From Cyprinodon diabolis (Eukaryota; Chordata; Actinopteri; Cyprinodontiformes; Cyprinodontidae): DNA of 64,000 bases. Numbering within the stretch: the first letter of the stretch is position 1; every line of letters begins with the position of its first letter. The stretch covers positions 27,541,001 through 27,605,000 of the forward strand of contig CM060070.1 of NCBI GenBank assembly GCA_030533445.1. The letters are read 5' to 3'. A model generated the notes under the pieces. It was not told the DNA's origin and did no database searches. It was given only the letters and a program-made list of their open reading frames with translations. A program made the translations under genes and the position numbers. Shown piece by piece: positions 12,401 through 23,400 of this stretch.

Positions 12401-15400
12401 ATCTTCCACGCATCACACCTTGGAGTAGCCTAGGAAACTAGCCCCACCTGCCAGCAGCCAAAATCATTTTTGCCTGCGAATTTAGATTAGCCTCGATCAA
12501 TGCCTCAGGCCCTAGAACTGCCGGGCCAATCACAACAAAGAGATGTTTTGAATTCCTGGGTGCAAAGCGGGCGGGGTTTTGAGGACGTAGCGACAAAGCT
12601 GCGCGATGCTGGAGAAAACACAACAAGGAAGATGGCAGCAACTATTGAACAGTAGCCTGCACTGCAGCAGCAGCAGCTTTCAATGAGCGCTCCATTGAAA
12701 ATTAAGTTCTCTTTTCAGTTGCTGATGTTTAATAGAAATAAGTTTTAAGATCATTTGAGGCAAGACTATTATACTTTAAAGCTTCACCATATTGTCCATT
12801 TACCGATTTTAATGCATCATTTAAAAAACTATTTCCATAGATGAGAGGACCGTGGCAACCAGCGGACCTCCGAGGCTAAGGGCAGCCAGGGCTAACCGCA
12901 GACTGTCTGCAGCGGTCCTCTCTCAGCATAGTCGTGTATGAAGCACCGCTGGCTCTGATGGCGGTTTTTGACTCTGCTTTGGAATCAGTTTTGGAAGGAT
13001 TAGACTTTGGGTTTTCGTTGAAACGTGAGCAGAAAGAGCCTCTACGCTCATTAATTTTTGAGAAGGACGTATTCAACGTTTTACCGACAGGCTGTTTGTT
13101 TATACTCCCTCACCAGCTTTCTGTCGTGCTTACTACGTCACAGTCAATTAGTTGCACTCATTGGTCAGAGCGTTGGCCAATAGGCACAGACAGCGGTTTG
13201 AAAAACAACGGGTTGTTCTCATCAACAATCTTCCAATGTCTCATTCATCAGGGCCAGACTAAATTACACATTTAATCTCACATTTAGTCTGGTTAATCAG
13301 GCTAACCTTGGAGATTATTTTGGCTGCTATAAAGGAAAAGCTTGATCTGTAGCTAATTTCATTGACAAAAGTTCACATAATTTTAAGGTTTATCATCAGT
13401 AACATTAAATAAGCCATGAACACTGTGGGAGTGTGCAGCTTGGGCTGCTCTGCTTCATACCCTGCAGCCAGTAGTCAGTGAGGGACTGTCACAGAGTGTG
13501 AGTGATACCATTTGGCACGCTGCTGGAAGATTGTGGGACATTTTAAACATTACCCAGTTGCGTATTTATTCCAGCCATCACAGTGCTCAAGCGCATCTTG
13601 GCTAGGGACATTAGAACAATGAAAACAACCCTGGTACAAGCTGTTCACAAACCATCCAGCAGTGTGGAGCCAAACCCCTGTACGCTCTTGCCACATTGCT
13701 GGATCTGAGAAAGTCATGTGAGATAGTTAACCATTATGTTCTGGAAAGCTGTATGAAAGCTGTAAACGTTGTTTTGGATGATGATAGGGTCCACTATGCT
13801 TTACAGTAACTTACATTTTAGTTATCAGTGTGGCTTGTTGCATTATTGTTTTTTTAGTTCATTTGCAGTGGATTTCTAGAAACGTGCACCTGTTCACTTC
13901 TGTTTATCATACTTTATTACACAATTTGTAATTCCTTAAACCTTTCTGCTAGTGGTGACAACCCAAGATAAGCAGGGTATTACTTAGTTTTCTTACAAAT
14001 ATTGCTGTGATGTCTTGATCTCAGAGGTAGAGCAACATCCTCTGCAACAAAAGCAACTCTCCACATTCTGAATTTTACCTGAGTAAGCGTTTAAGAACCA
14101 TGCAGACTTTAAAATGGTGTAAAGTGGACATTAAGATTTACTTTGAATGTTTTAAAACATTAAATATTTTCTTTTTTATTGTCTAAAACCATGTTGGCAA
14201 AGGTAAAGGTCTGCAGTACTTATTTGAAGTACAGTATGGTAATGCCTCCTGAAATGCTGTAAATTTAAAAAACTCTTTCATAAAGAATTTAGTGACATGC
14301 ATCTGTTTTGAATTTAGCTCTGGTATTTAGAATAGCAGAGGAGGGATCATTTTAAGTTTCCATTTTAGAATGATGATGATGAAAATAGATGACTTATCTA
14401 TTTTCATCTGGCTGGAAGGGGTTCCACATGGTTCAAATATTGAAGGTCTTCCGAAGATGAAACCAGAAAACAGCGGAAGTCATTTTAGTGTTACAAATGT
14501 CATGGCTGTCTTTCTCATTTCCTTTAAACACTTTTTAGATCAGCTTCGGCATATTGTTTTTCTCCTCTTCAGCTTCAAAATGACTAAAGATGAAGTCATT
14601 TAAAATGACTGAAACCTCAATGAATGACAGAAGCAGATCCAAAAACTGTTACCATGTAAGGAGAAAAATTTATGACAAATTGTCCAGTTATGTGTTGCTA
14701 TAAAACTGCAGAAGACACATTGTTTAATCTTTTCTTATCTCAGAACAAAGCCTTCTCAGTAATTAAATGCTCTAATAGAGCTAAAGGAACACTAAAAAGA
14801 TGCAATTCAAGAGAAAGCAGCAGTCGGAGAGAAATATATGAAGGAGAGGCCTGAGGGAATCGATGAGGCAAGAAAACAGAAGCATAGCAGGGGAAAAAAA
14901 AACAACAAAAATCTAGGGAGTACAAAGGGCGTTGAAAAGAGGAAGCTCCGAAGATGGCACAGAGAGAGTCCCGCAGAGACGATTTAAAGAGACGTTTTAG
15001 AGATGTGGGGGAGATTGTACGTGTAATGACGAGCGGGACAGGAATCGAGCGCTTGATGGGGAGCTGTGCTCTGCATGCCTAATGATTGCTAGGAGGCCCC
15101 CATCTCTCCTCATCCCGCTATGAATTAAGCTCTAACACAATTACTGCTGCTTTGCATATCTCAGACGGATTGGGTGATTACCAACCAAACGTGATAATAA
15201 ACCATCATTGAAGAAGGATGGGGGATGTGCTGGAGGTGAAAGGGTCGGTGTGTGCCTGCGTCTGCGAATGTTATTTTGTGTTCATGTGTCTAATTGCCCA
15301 CATTTCCAAGAGTTCTGAGGAGAGGCTTGAGTACATGCAATTTAATTAATGAGGTGAATGAATAGATTTAGACATGTCTTCTGTATTCATAGATGTGAGA

Positions 15401-18400
15401 TGCTGTGGATATTTCTCCATGTTTGGGAAGGTCATGTCAAATGTTTCCCGTGTGTCCGTCTTTACTCTGAAGCAATTTGCATTTAATCAGGGGAAGAAAT
15501 GATTGATTGCTGGTATTTTTTGTTTTACTGTGTTCAACACGCAGGATCAAGACAGCTAAAAGTCACTCACAATCAAGTAATCAAGTATTTGGACAATATT
15601 GCAAAAATATATCAATTTTCTTTAGAGAAAATTTCAATTTCTTTAGACTTAATTCCAAAGGTGTACCTAAATATGAAGCTCACTTAAAAATAAATAGGGA
15701 TTGCCTTCAGCTGCTGTTTCATAGTTTCTTGATTTTTAATCTGCAGCATGTCTATGGCGTTCTAATTGGTTGGACGAATGGCTTAACAAACCCTTTTTCC
15801 TCTGATTTTCCCTAATCTCTGCAGTTCTACAATTACTATTCAGCATGTTTCCTACTGGGGCTTGGTCCTATCAGTTTTTAGGGCTTTTTAATGACAGTTT
15901 AAAGGGCGCAGAGTTGTGCAAATAGGGAAGTTAATGTCTTTAAAAACTGCGGTCTTCATGCTCATTGATAGTCTATCAGCTTGATTTCAATGTCACTGAC
16001 AGCTTCAGCATAACCAGTGTTTATGCTAAAATATGCTGGACAGAGCCCTGGGGCAGGAGCCTAGATGTCAGTCAAAGGGCTGATATGTGTACAAAGCGTA
16101 GCAGGCTAAATTTTTGCGTAGAGAGGACAATTTTGAATGTAGCTTCCCTCTACGCTAAGATAAACTGGTGAGAAACCTGACTGGCAGCTCCCTGCAGTTC
16201 TCAGTGTCCCACTTCTTCCTAGGTGATGTCCTCTGAGCTCACCTCTGTGCTTCCTTGTTTTACCACAGTCTCTCTGTCAACTTTCCTTCTAGAAGATATA
16301 TGGAGAACTCTCTTTTCTTTCTCCCTAATGTGTTAACTATAGTTGTCCAGTCATGGAAGCAGATCTTTACCACCCAGATTCTGTCTCAACTCTTCTCTGA
16401 AAGTCACAGTTTTCCTCCTCTTTCAGATTCCACCACTTTGTCCTCTGCTCTGCCTTTGTCCTCTTAACTTCTTTTGGCCATTTTAAAACCACTCTCTGCT
16501 TCTTTATGTGCTCTAAACCTGAAGGCATGTTAAAGGTCTTTAGTTGTTCTGCTTTCTGTTCTACCCTATTTCTGTTTTTAGTTTTGTAGTTTATCCAGGC
16601 TTTTAGCTAAGAGTCCTTTAGTGCATGTGTATCTATGTTACCATTGAAGTAAGATTTATGTCTGACCTAGCAGAGTACTGAAACACCTATAAGGAACCAA
16701 AAATCCACCTTTGGTTACGACAGTGATGGTAAACCAGCATGAGCAAGAGGTAGGAACTGAAATTAAAGCAGATAAAGGGGAAGTAATCTCCTTAGTTTGT
16801 TTGTCTGCTTTGAATGTCATGGTGTCAAAATACCATCAACAAAAACTCAGGTAACTAAAGAGAAGCCCATTTTATAGCTGTTGAGCTCTTCCTCACCTAG
16901 AAGCACCCTAATTTAAAGCGCATGGATGGATGGATGGATGGATGGATGGATGGATGGATGGATGGATGGATGGATGGATGGATGGATGGATGGTGAAATA
17001 CTGTGATTCTGTTTTAATCATCATGGAGGACTAATGAGTCTACTGTAATTAGACTGGATTTAACTATAACTTGCACCTGCAACAATCCAGAGTCCAAATG
17101 AATGAATTTGCCATTTTATATTGAAACTTTAGGCAGTTGGTCTTAACATGCAGGTGGAATCGTTATAGATTTGTATGCTTCTGCAAAAAGTCAATAATAA
17201 TCTTCCTTTTGTCCTCTCCAGGCTGAAATAGTAAAGAGACTGAATGGGATCTGTGCACAAGTCCTCCCCTACCTGTCTCAGGAGGTAAGCAGCATCTCTC
17301 CATCACACTCACACACCTCACCAACACACGGAGACAGTCATCAGCAGCCCTCTGACCCACTGAAATATTCCTTACATCCTGGAATGAGATCACCCTCATC
17401 CCTGCCTCATTACCTCCCCACCTCTGCGACCCCTCACTCAGCATCCCACTTTTCTCCTCCCGTCATTCATCATCTTTGGCTGCCTGTGTTCACTTCCACC
17501 TCACACTCCCTCTCAGCCTGCCCTAGCCTCCTCACCTCGGCTCTCCTCTGCCATATTTAATCTGTAACCTTCCTCCCAGTCCTCCCTTCCCTAACCTTAT
17601 TTTTAACCCCCCCTCCACTTCTCGGCTTTCCTCCATTCCTCCGCTGTCTGCCCCCCTTCTCATTCCCCCTCCCCTCCTGTCTTTGTGTGTGTACGTGTCT
17701 GTATAATAAATGGTTGTGATTCAGATAAGCCATGCTCTTATCTGCCCACCAGGGGGTTGACCTCCACCTATTATAGCACACCAGTCAACCATTCATTCAC
17801 CAGTGTCACACTAGGCTTTTTGTGGCTGTGTGCATGTTTGTGTGTGTATATATGGCTGGATGAATAGCTAAATGTCCAGAGGGGGAAGTGCATCACCATG
17901 GAGGGTTGTCAGGGAGTCTGTTGGGACAGTTGATATTGATCTCACCTTTTCACCTCTTTCTCCCCCTAAACTGGCCTTCCTGTTGTTCTTCTCTGTCTGT
18001 TATTGTCTGTCTTACTTTCTTCGCCCCCCCTGCCCCCTCGCCCACCCCACCATATCAATACAAACTCTGTCTGCAGCACCAGCAGCAGGTCCTGGCAGCC
18101 ATAGAGCGGGCCAAGCAGGTCACCCCTCCAGAGATGAACTCCATCATTAGGGTAAGGCGCTCCAGTTGCTCAGTCCCACTCAGGAGTGGGATTCTGACTA
18201 GAGAAGTGTAAATGATTATTGATTTTCCTTGTGTCTGTTGCCCTTTTATATTTATATTTGATTTATTTGTATACTCTTTCCAACTCAGTAGCATGATAAT
18301 AAATGCTATAAGTGCTTAGCCTCTTTGCTTCTAGTTAACAGCTGCATTCTGAACATAGACTTAGAGCTTTGAAGGTTGCTGTAAAGTTGTTAGTTTTTTT

Positions 18401-20491
18401 ATGACTTTTTATTCAATAAAAAAAAAAAAAGTATGAACCCCAAAGAGATAAGTGTTGCAATAACTCGTGGGCATCTTTTCAATAAGTTGTTATAGGTGTT
18501 GATAGCTGTAGGCAGGAAGGGTCTCCTGTAACAGTCTGTCTTGCACCACCTCTGCAGAGCCTCTTATTGAAGACACTGTTTTGGTTTAATAATCTTCTTA
18601 AGAGGATTTTACCAGGGTTGAATTATATTCTTTATAGTATCTATAGCCCCAGCAGATTTAGGGTAAAAGTAATCATTTGATTATTTTTTTTTTAATTAAT
18701 GTTAACATTTTGAGTATACCCAGACAGAGGCCTGATTCATCGAGAATATGTGGAGGAAATATTTCAGCAAAGATTAGGAGCTGATCTCCTAGGTACCGGT
18801 AGTCAGAATAGAAGCGGAATCATGCAAAAAAACTGCTTAAAATGTTTGATGCTGTAAGGTTAAATATGTTATACGGAAATTTAAAAAAATATATTTTTGA
18901 CTACTTGGCTGTTTGTATTAAGATATGTTAAAAATTGCTGTCTATATACGTTCAGAGTCAACCTGGAATAGACATAATTTCATATTGAAATGTTCCAGGA
19001 TAATTATATCCTAAAGATATTTCAAACATTTTTTTGGACTTCAGCTGAATGTTTGTTCACTTTCTTTCTTGTCTTTCTGAAGATGATGTAGGTGCTTAAA
19101 AAAAGAAAGAGAGTACTAAAGGAGAGCTTCCTTTAAAGCAAAATCTATAGCATAGGAGTCATTGTCTTTGACAGTTGGCATGATGCTTCAGTTCACAGTT
19201 TTAGCACTTTTAGGTCCATCTGTTGGTGCTAAATCCAATTTCACAGTTTAACTGTTTGGGTTCAGCTGAAGTGAACAAAGTGCCTCAAGATCCCATTTAA
19301 TGTTTAGTTCTTTGGGAGGTTCTATGTCAACATGGCACAAGTTCATCCTTGCTGTTTGAGATTAATTGTATATATTTAATGATTGATGAGTTGAAATTAA
19401 TCAGCTTGGTTAATGAACATTCCTCATATTTGGCCAGGTACATTGCAGGAAAGTGAAAATGCACAAAAACTTAAATAAAAACTAGAGCAGAAAGTTTTAA
19501 AGATGTTGTTCAAGGCCACTGTGATATTTTAATATTGTTGATTTGTACCAAAATACAATGAAATAAGGAGCACTTAAGACTGTTGTAGATTATTTTACCA
19601 TTTTAGATGACTTATTAGCATTTAACCCCCCAACTGTATGGTGATTATCAGTATGATGCCTCTGCTCAGTAGACTTGCTCAAGTATCGTCACTAGAGCAA
19701 AAAGTGCTAAGCTGGAAAAAAGAAAAAGGATGTGCCTTACAATTAGTGTTTGTTTCCTCTGTTTATGACATGAACAGTACCTGTTTGCTCAGGACTGCTT
19801 GCTGTTTAAAGGCTTCATTTTGTCCTTTTTGAATAAACTAATAGAAGGTAAGTTCACGGCAGTCTCCATATAAACTGGAACTGGACCACAAGAAGCTGAT
19901 GTTGAAAGTTTTGAGGGAACTGATGAAAAGAGCACACTGAATGTGTCACATGGTCCCGGCCTCTTTAGACTAATTAAGATACACAGGCTTGGAGGTTTGT
20001 CTATAAATAAAACTGTGTTAATGATGTTCTTTTGTTTTCTGTGCCCTGCTGCTACACTTGTTCAGTGTTTTAGATGGTTTTATTAAAAGCTGCTCAGATA
20101 ACCAGAGGTTATGTTGCATTATATTATAAATCCTAGAATATCAACATGCTACCTCAGGAAATAACAGGATTCTCCATAAGCTTCAGCATGAAATGTTTTT
20201 GGTAGCCAGCATGTTCCTGTTGTTCTGTGTTGGCCCTAACTAGTCTGCTTGTTTTCCTTGCAGCAGCAGCTCCAGGCTCACCAGCTGTCCCAGCTTCAGG
20301 GCCTGGCCCTGCCCATGACCCCCCTGCCTCTGGGCCTGAGCCAACCCACACTCCCAGCCGTCACCACTTCCTCCGGTCTCTTCTCACTGTCTTCTCTGCT
20401 GGCCTCCCAGGCCCAGCTGGCCAAGGAGGAGAAGGCTTCTCGTGACGGTGTAGACAGCCACCGTGAGGAGGACGGCGACAAGTCTGATTAG
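3178..20491 (+). CDS. tle5: TLE5 (AES) transcriptional co-regulator, 3' part of gene, five exons
   Basis: TLE5 is the short Groucho/TLE protein. It tetramerises through an N-terminal Q domain and lacks the WD40 propeller of full-length TLEs, so it modulates TLE-mediated repression (for example of TCF/LEF targets) in the nucleus. The coding exons are 3178-3241, 10297-10341, 17222-17284, 18077-18151 and 20264-20491. All introns are GT-AG. After the first partial codon every junction falls between codons, and the join stays open for about 157 residues. Recognisable family blocks in order are [74 protein letters not shown] and [20 protein letters not shown]. The frame ends DGDKSD then TAG, as expected for TLE5 and unlike long TLEs, which splice onward into CcN, SP and WD40 regions. 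About 42 N-terminal residues lie on exons upstream of the window. The assignment to tle5 rather than another tle rests on this C-terminus. Confidence 0.93.
3559..4468. mobile_element. non-autonomous hAT-like element, 910 bp, with 8-bp TSD
   Basis: The element is bounded by perfect 13-bp inverted repeats (TAGGGGTGTAAAT at the left, its complement at the right) and by the perfect 8-bp direct repeat ATTGGGAC at 3551-3558 and 4469-4476. An 8-bp duplication plus short ends of this kind is characteristic of hAT transposons. Subterminal regions carry repeated 'cgattcgatt' and 'atcgata' motifs. A 42-base T run lies at 3683-3724. No transposase frame is present, so it needed a partner element to move. 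Confidence 0.85.
4475..4625 (+). pseudogene. LINE reverse transcriptase fragment
   Basis: One frame reads [20 protein letters not shown] and a shifted frame then reads [12 protein letters not shown]. These correspond to the conserved '..FNTSL....VP.CFK' and 'LNDYRP.ALT' blocks of fish LINE (Rex1/CR1-like) reverse transcriptases. A frameshift and stop codons make it dead. It directly abuts the hAT-like element, whose target duplication ATTGGGAC may lie in the same old LINE copy. Confidence 0.65.
6408..6760. repeat. decayed hAT-like repeat with CGATAC motifs
   Basis: The stretch has the texture of a non-autonomous hAT: 'gcgatacgatac', 'cacaatacgatatgatattgcaa' and, near the other end, 'cacaatatatcgcc'. 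Convincing terminal inverted repeats and a target duplication are not visible, so the boundaries are approximate and the family is inferred. Confidence 0.4.
7370..7440 (-). repeat. LINE 3'-tail-like fragment, minus strand
   Basis: 'tactttattgatcccaaag' followed by 'gggaaagtaac' is the complement of the '...gggatcaataaagta...' 3' end common to fish Rex1/CR1-like LINEs. Only the tail is recognisable. Confidence 0.4.
9413..9453. repeat. 33-base poly-C run followed by eight A residues
   Basis: There is an uninterrupted C tract at 9413-9445 and then A at 9446-9453. Such runs are prone to assembly length errors. On the minus strand it is a G run. Confidence 0.95.
9985..10096 (+). repeat. LINE/SINE 3' tail with TTGAA repeats
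   Basis: 'gtaaagtgccttgagatgac', then 'ggcgctatataaataaa' and a short (TGAAT)n run form a 3' tail widely dispersed in fish genomes. A diverged partner lies at about 44,190-44,281. Only the tail is seen. Confidence 0.6.
10297..10341 (+). CDS. tle5: tle5 coding exon (Q domain, 15 codons)
   Basis: This 45-nt exon encodes [15 protein letters not shown]. It is preceded by a T-rich tract and TTTAG (AG at 10295-10296) and followed by gtgagt at 10342. This block is nearly invariant across TLE/Groucho proteins, so the call is secure even though the exon is very short. Confidence 0.93.
11613..13790 (+). pseudogene. hAT-superfamily transposase pseudogene, interrupted by a nested element
   Basis: The copy begins with a hAT-like end (TAGAGATGCACTGATCCGAT at about 11,614). 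One frame near 12,219-12,370 reads [19 protein letters not shown] and then [20 protein letters not shown], matching the 'F.TDIWSS' block of ZBED/Charlie-like hAT transposases. After the nested insertion (12,426-13,305) homology resumes with [29 protein letters not shown] (shifted frame) and [20 protein letters not shown]. Several frameshifts and stops show it is dead. The right terminus is not identifiable, so the end is approximate. Confidence 0.75.
12426..13305. mobile_element. 880-bp nested hAT-like element with 8-bp TSD
   Basis: The direct repeat CCTTGGAG at 12,418-12,425 and 13,306-13,313 flanks this segment, and removing it restores continuity of the hAT pseudogene. The ends are short and imperfectly inverted (TAGCCTAGGAAACTAG at the left, TTAGCCTGATTAACC as the complement of the right). 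The interior has no transposase frame. The 8-bp duplication points to a hAT-type insertion. The family is not identified. Confidence 0.75.
15030..15215. promoter_or_regulatory. candidate intronic conserved non-coding element
   Basis: This stretch differs in texture from the surrounding AT-rich and repeat DNA. It is balanced in composition and has several transcription-factor-like cores: TAATGATTG and GAATTAAG (homeodomain type) and TTTGCATA (octamer/POU-like). It lies in a long intron of a developmental co-regulator gene, where conserved enhancers are common. Conservation itself cannot be seen from one sequence, so this is a guess from texture and context. Confidence 0.2.
16922..16993. repeat. 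(GGAT)n microsatellite
   Basis: About 18 perfect ATGG/GGAT units. The same unit occurs at 47,271-47,424 and 58,657-58,701. Confidence 0.97.
17222..17284 (+). CDS. tle5: tle5 coding exon (Q domain, 21 codons)
   Basis: This 63-nt exon encodes [11 protein letters not shown] followed by [10 protein letters not shown]. The acceptor AG is at 17220-17221 after a cctctcc tract and the donor gtaagc begins at 17285. The phase is 0 at both ends, matching its neighbours. Confidence 0.93.
17285..18076 (+). other. tle5 intron (792 bp)
   Basis: This short GT-AG intron has C/T-rich stretches (about 17,440-17,680 and 17,940-18,050) leading to the 3' splice site. No gene or repeat family is recognised. Confidence 0.85.
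18077..18151 (+). CDS. tle5: tle5 coding exon (end of Q domain, 25 codons)
   Basis: This 75-nt exon encodes [14 protein letters not shown] and [11 protein letters not shown]. The acceptor is CTGCAG ending at 18076 and the donor gtaagg starts at 18152. In TLE proteins this block is the end of the tetramerisation helices. Confidence 0.93.
18152..20263 (+). other. tle5 intron (2,112 bp)
   Basis: This GT-AG intron is AT-rich. A minus-strand LINE-like fragment sits near 18,478-18,640. I see nothing else identifiable. It ends in the triple CAG acceptor at 20,261-20,269. Confidence 0.8.
18478..18640 (-). repeat. LINE-like fragment, minus strand
   Basis: 'gttgatagctgtaggcagga', then 'ggtctcctgtaacagtctgt' and 'cctcttattgaagacactgtt' resemble a sequence dispersed in fish genomes as the antisense of LINE coding regions ('ggcaggaaggatctcctgta...'). 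The assignment rests on recalled texture and the frame is broken. Confidence 0.4.
20264..20491 (+). CDS. tle5: tle5 terminal coding exon (GP-like tail and stop)
   Basis: This exon encodes the final 75 residues plus TAG at 20489-20491. It begins [18 protein letters not shown], continues with a Pro/Leu/Ser-rich GP-like stretch ([37 protein letters not shown]) and ends in an acidic tail DGDKSD. The acceptor is one of three consecutive CAG triplets (20261-20269). The first, ending at 20263, restores the family's QQ after IIR. Use of a later one would drop one or two glutamines in frame. The exon is more GC-rich than the surrounding introns. Confidence 0.92.
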   Translation, partial: QQLQAHQLSQLQGLALPMTPLPLGLSQPTLPAVTTSSGLFSLSSLLASQAQLAKEEKASRDGVDSHREEDGDKSD

Positions 20492-20682
20492 ATTCTGTCT
20501 CCATCCAGCTCTTTTATCACAGAGACATGAATACCTAGATCTGTCCCTGCAGCCCCCCCCCCCCCCTGATTTCTTCCTTTTTGACCTTACCCAACACAAG
20601 GTTCTATCTTTTGAATGCAGTTCCAGCTTTAAAGCCCTAACCTATCCCACTCTGGGAAAAGCTTTGGCACTCATATTATAAA

Positions 20683-20688
20683 AATAAA
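20683..20688 (+). terminator. candidate proximal polyadenylation signal AATAAA
   Basis: AATAAA occurs about 190 bases after the tle5 stop and is followed by a T/GT-rich stretch near 20,702-20,730, which could act as the downstream element. It may give a short 3' UTR isoform. Confidence 0.35.
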
Positions 20689-21226
20689 AATTACATCAAT
20701 CGTTGCTTTTTAAGTCTTTTTGTTTGTTTAAAGTGCATTTTTCCTTTTCATTTAGAACGTACCATACTTTAGGATTTTGGATCCCTCATTTTCTTTTTTT
20801 TTGTTCTTCAGTTTCTGGGTTTTTTTTTCTACTTTAGCACACTCCATTGCAACCTGTTGCTGCTGCTCTGCACTGGTTCTTCTTTAGCAGATCTTATCCG
20901 TATGTCCAACTAAATCACTCAGTTAATGTTGAAACAGGGAAGCTGGTAAACACTAGGACTCCCTGTTAAACACTAAAACACAAAGTCCAGGCTCTTAAAA
21001 CAAGATCAACATTATCAATATGATGAAGTGAGTCAATATTATGGAATTTTCAGATTACATGGATTGGTTCTAAGGTTAGGTAAGGTAAGGTAATTTGATT
21101 GTCACAGAAGGGGGTGGGCACTTTAAAATTACAGTTTAAACCCATATTGCGGCATTTCCTAATATTTGTGTATCGTCCAAAAACTTACTAGCTAAACATT
21201 GCTGGTGTTTTGTAATATGTAACGTC

Positions 21227-21228
<2 letters not shown>

Positions 21229-21257
<29 letters not shown>
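21229..21257. repeat. poly-T run
   Basis: A roughly 29-base T tract inside the putative tle5 3' UTR. It may be the reversed A tail of an old retroposon, but no flanking family is recognised. Confidence 0.9.
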
Positions 21258-21261
<4 letters not shown>

Positions 21262-22599
21262 AAACTTCCTGCAGTTGTTTTATTTTGTGGTATCCTGATA
21301 TACGAGATAACATATAAAAATATCTCTGAACATCTCTTGAACTTCGTTGCGTCTTTCCATGTCACAGCCACATATATCAGTGTATTTTAGTATTTTCAGG
21401 GGTAAATCGAAAAGTATCACATTTGGTTGGTAATCTCCCAGTCCATCTGAGATATGCAAAGAAGTATTTCACAATTGGTAGAAGAAAAATGTTGCATAAC
21501 TGGTTTATTTTAATTTTATTTTTTTTGCAAATCATCATTTGAAAAGGTATGTATTGTGCCTTTGTGTTCAGCTCTCTTGACATTTAATACCCCCGAATAA
21601 AATCCAGTGCACACCTTTTACCTTAAAAAAAACAACAACACTTGACTGATAAAAAAAGTCCGCTTGGGTCTTTAAGACTAAGAGATTCTTGGCAAACAAA
21701 CCAACAACATCAGAAAGACCAAAGGGTTAAGTAGGAAGTGTTGGGGACCCATTTAATGGTATCAAATTGCTTGGAATAAGATCTTTTATCAGCTGATTTG
21801 GTTCTTGATCAACTGATATTGAGCTACACACACCACCATGACTGCATTAAGATCAAAAGTGATTTGAGGGAATGGTCAACATGGAGTTAAAGCAGGGATT
21901 AGATTACGAAAGCTATAAACACCTTGTAGCACTTTTATGTAAGGAGTGGTGTTGGTGTCATGCTATGAAATATTTTTAGCAGGAATAGTCAAAAATACAA
22001 ACAGAAGTCCTGCAAACTATAAAGAAAGTTGGCTGAATACAAATTTGAAGAAACCATTTAAAAATAACGTACCCATTTTCTGGCACATCAGATTTATTCT
22101 CCATGTTGCTTTTTTTGCATATCTCATGCTACGATAGTTAAAACTGGAACAAAAATACCTAAAACAACCTCATTTATCTGCTGTCAGCTTCCAGCAGACC
22201 CTGAAGAGGGAGGTTGGTGTGTGTTTGACAGCAGAGGGCAGTCCATGCTAGGTTCAGGCTTTAGTGGGAAACAAGGACAGCAGTAAGCAGGCTGTATCTC
22301 ATTGGGGTAGCTGATTTATTCTAAAGTTTTTAGGTTGGCACTGAACTGAATTTTTATCTCTTTGGTCAGCTCAAACCTTAGGTCTGAAAATCCTTGGTTT
22401 GCATATATTTTGTTATAAAATCTACATAAACAATAGACATGTTTACTGACTGTTTCTTAATGCAGTCATGATATGAGAAGATAAATATCTTTGGGCTTTT
22501 GTCATTTAAAGATATCTTTCAGTAGAAAGCTTTTCATAACAGGAAAATATTCTGTTGTAATTTACCGATTTCATTAATATTCTTTATTACAAACAGTAA

Positions 22600-23400
22600 A
22601 GCCAACCCTTCCTAATCCATGTGCATCTGTTGGACAACATTCGGATGGAGACACCTGTCAAAATGAGTTTTTCTGACATCAACAAATTTAGTTTCTGATT
22701 AATCATTTCAGTATTTTTTTCCTGATTGTGACAAACATGTTTAGGGACACAGATGCAGTAACCTGGTAGAATAAGTGTCCACCCTTCGTTAAAGTATCAT
22801 TTGAATCCATTCCAGCATTTATTCTTCTTGAAGGGAATGTTTTAGTAAGTCAGATTTAAACACTGTGATATTTGCCTCTACTTTGCTGAAGTTCTTTGGA
22901 CGATTGGTTGGACCTACTGGGGCGCTGAAGAAAAAGTCCTATTTTATCTTCAGGTTTTGACTTGAAAGTCACTGGTATGTTAAACAGTTCAAAATTTCAA
23001 TGAGCTTACCTAAGAAAGATTAAAAATACCCAGAGCATGATGCTGCCACCACCTCTGATACACTCTTAGTACGGTGGTCTTTGGATGATGAAGCAATTTT
23101 TAAGCCAGAGTTTTATTTTGGTGGAGCAGTTGACGGTTTTCAACTTGTCTTTGAGAGTTTCTATCCAGACTTCATGGTGTTTACTTTAGTAACTATATTT
23201 CTTAATCACTTGGCGCATGTTGCTGTCGACTTCTTGGGAATCTGACCTGTTCCAGAATACAGAAACAATGTTTGAGATGTATCTGCTGTTTTTGCATGTT
23301 TTCTAAAATTGTTGAAGCCTTTCTTTGGTGTACATGTGATGCTATTATGGACTTTTTGTACCATTTCCAACTGATACTTTAACAGCATATAGTATTGATC
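22600..23400 (-). mobile_element. strongly decayed Tc1-like element, minus strand
   Basis: 'cccagagcatgatgctgcca' followed by 'ccacc' at about 23,030 is the complement of the Tc1 transposase block 'GGGSIMLWG'. The surrounding sequence has the layout of a Tc1 copy read backwards but is too diverged for a frame. The boundaries are approximate. It lies inside the long form of the tle5 3' UTR. Confidence 0.5.

Larger units (their letters stand above)
10342..17221 (+). other. tle5 intron (6,880 bp)
   Basis: This GT-AG intron is dominated by a decayed hAT transposase copy (about 11,613-13,790) with its own nested insertion. It also holds a non-repetitive stretch at about 15,030-15,215 that could be a conserved regulatory element, and a GGAT microsatellite at 16,922-16,993. 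I recognise nothing in 10,342-11,600 (TG/CA-rich in places), 13,800-15,000 or 15,220-16,900. Confidence 0.85.
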
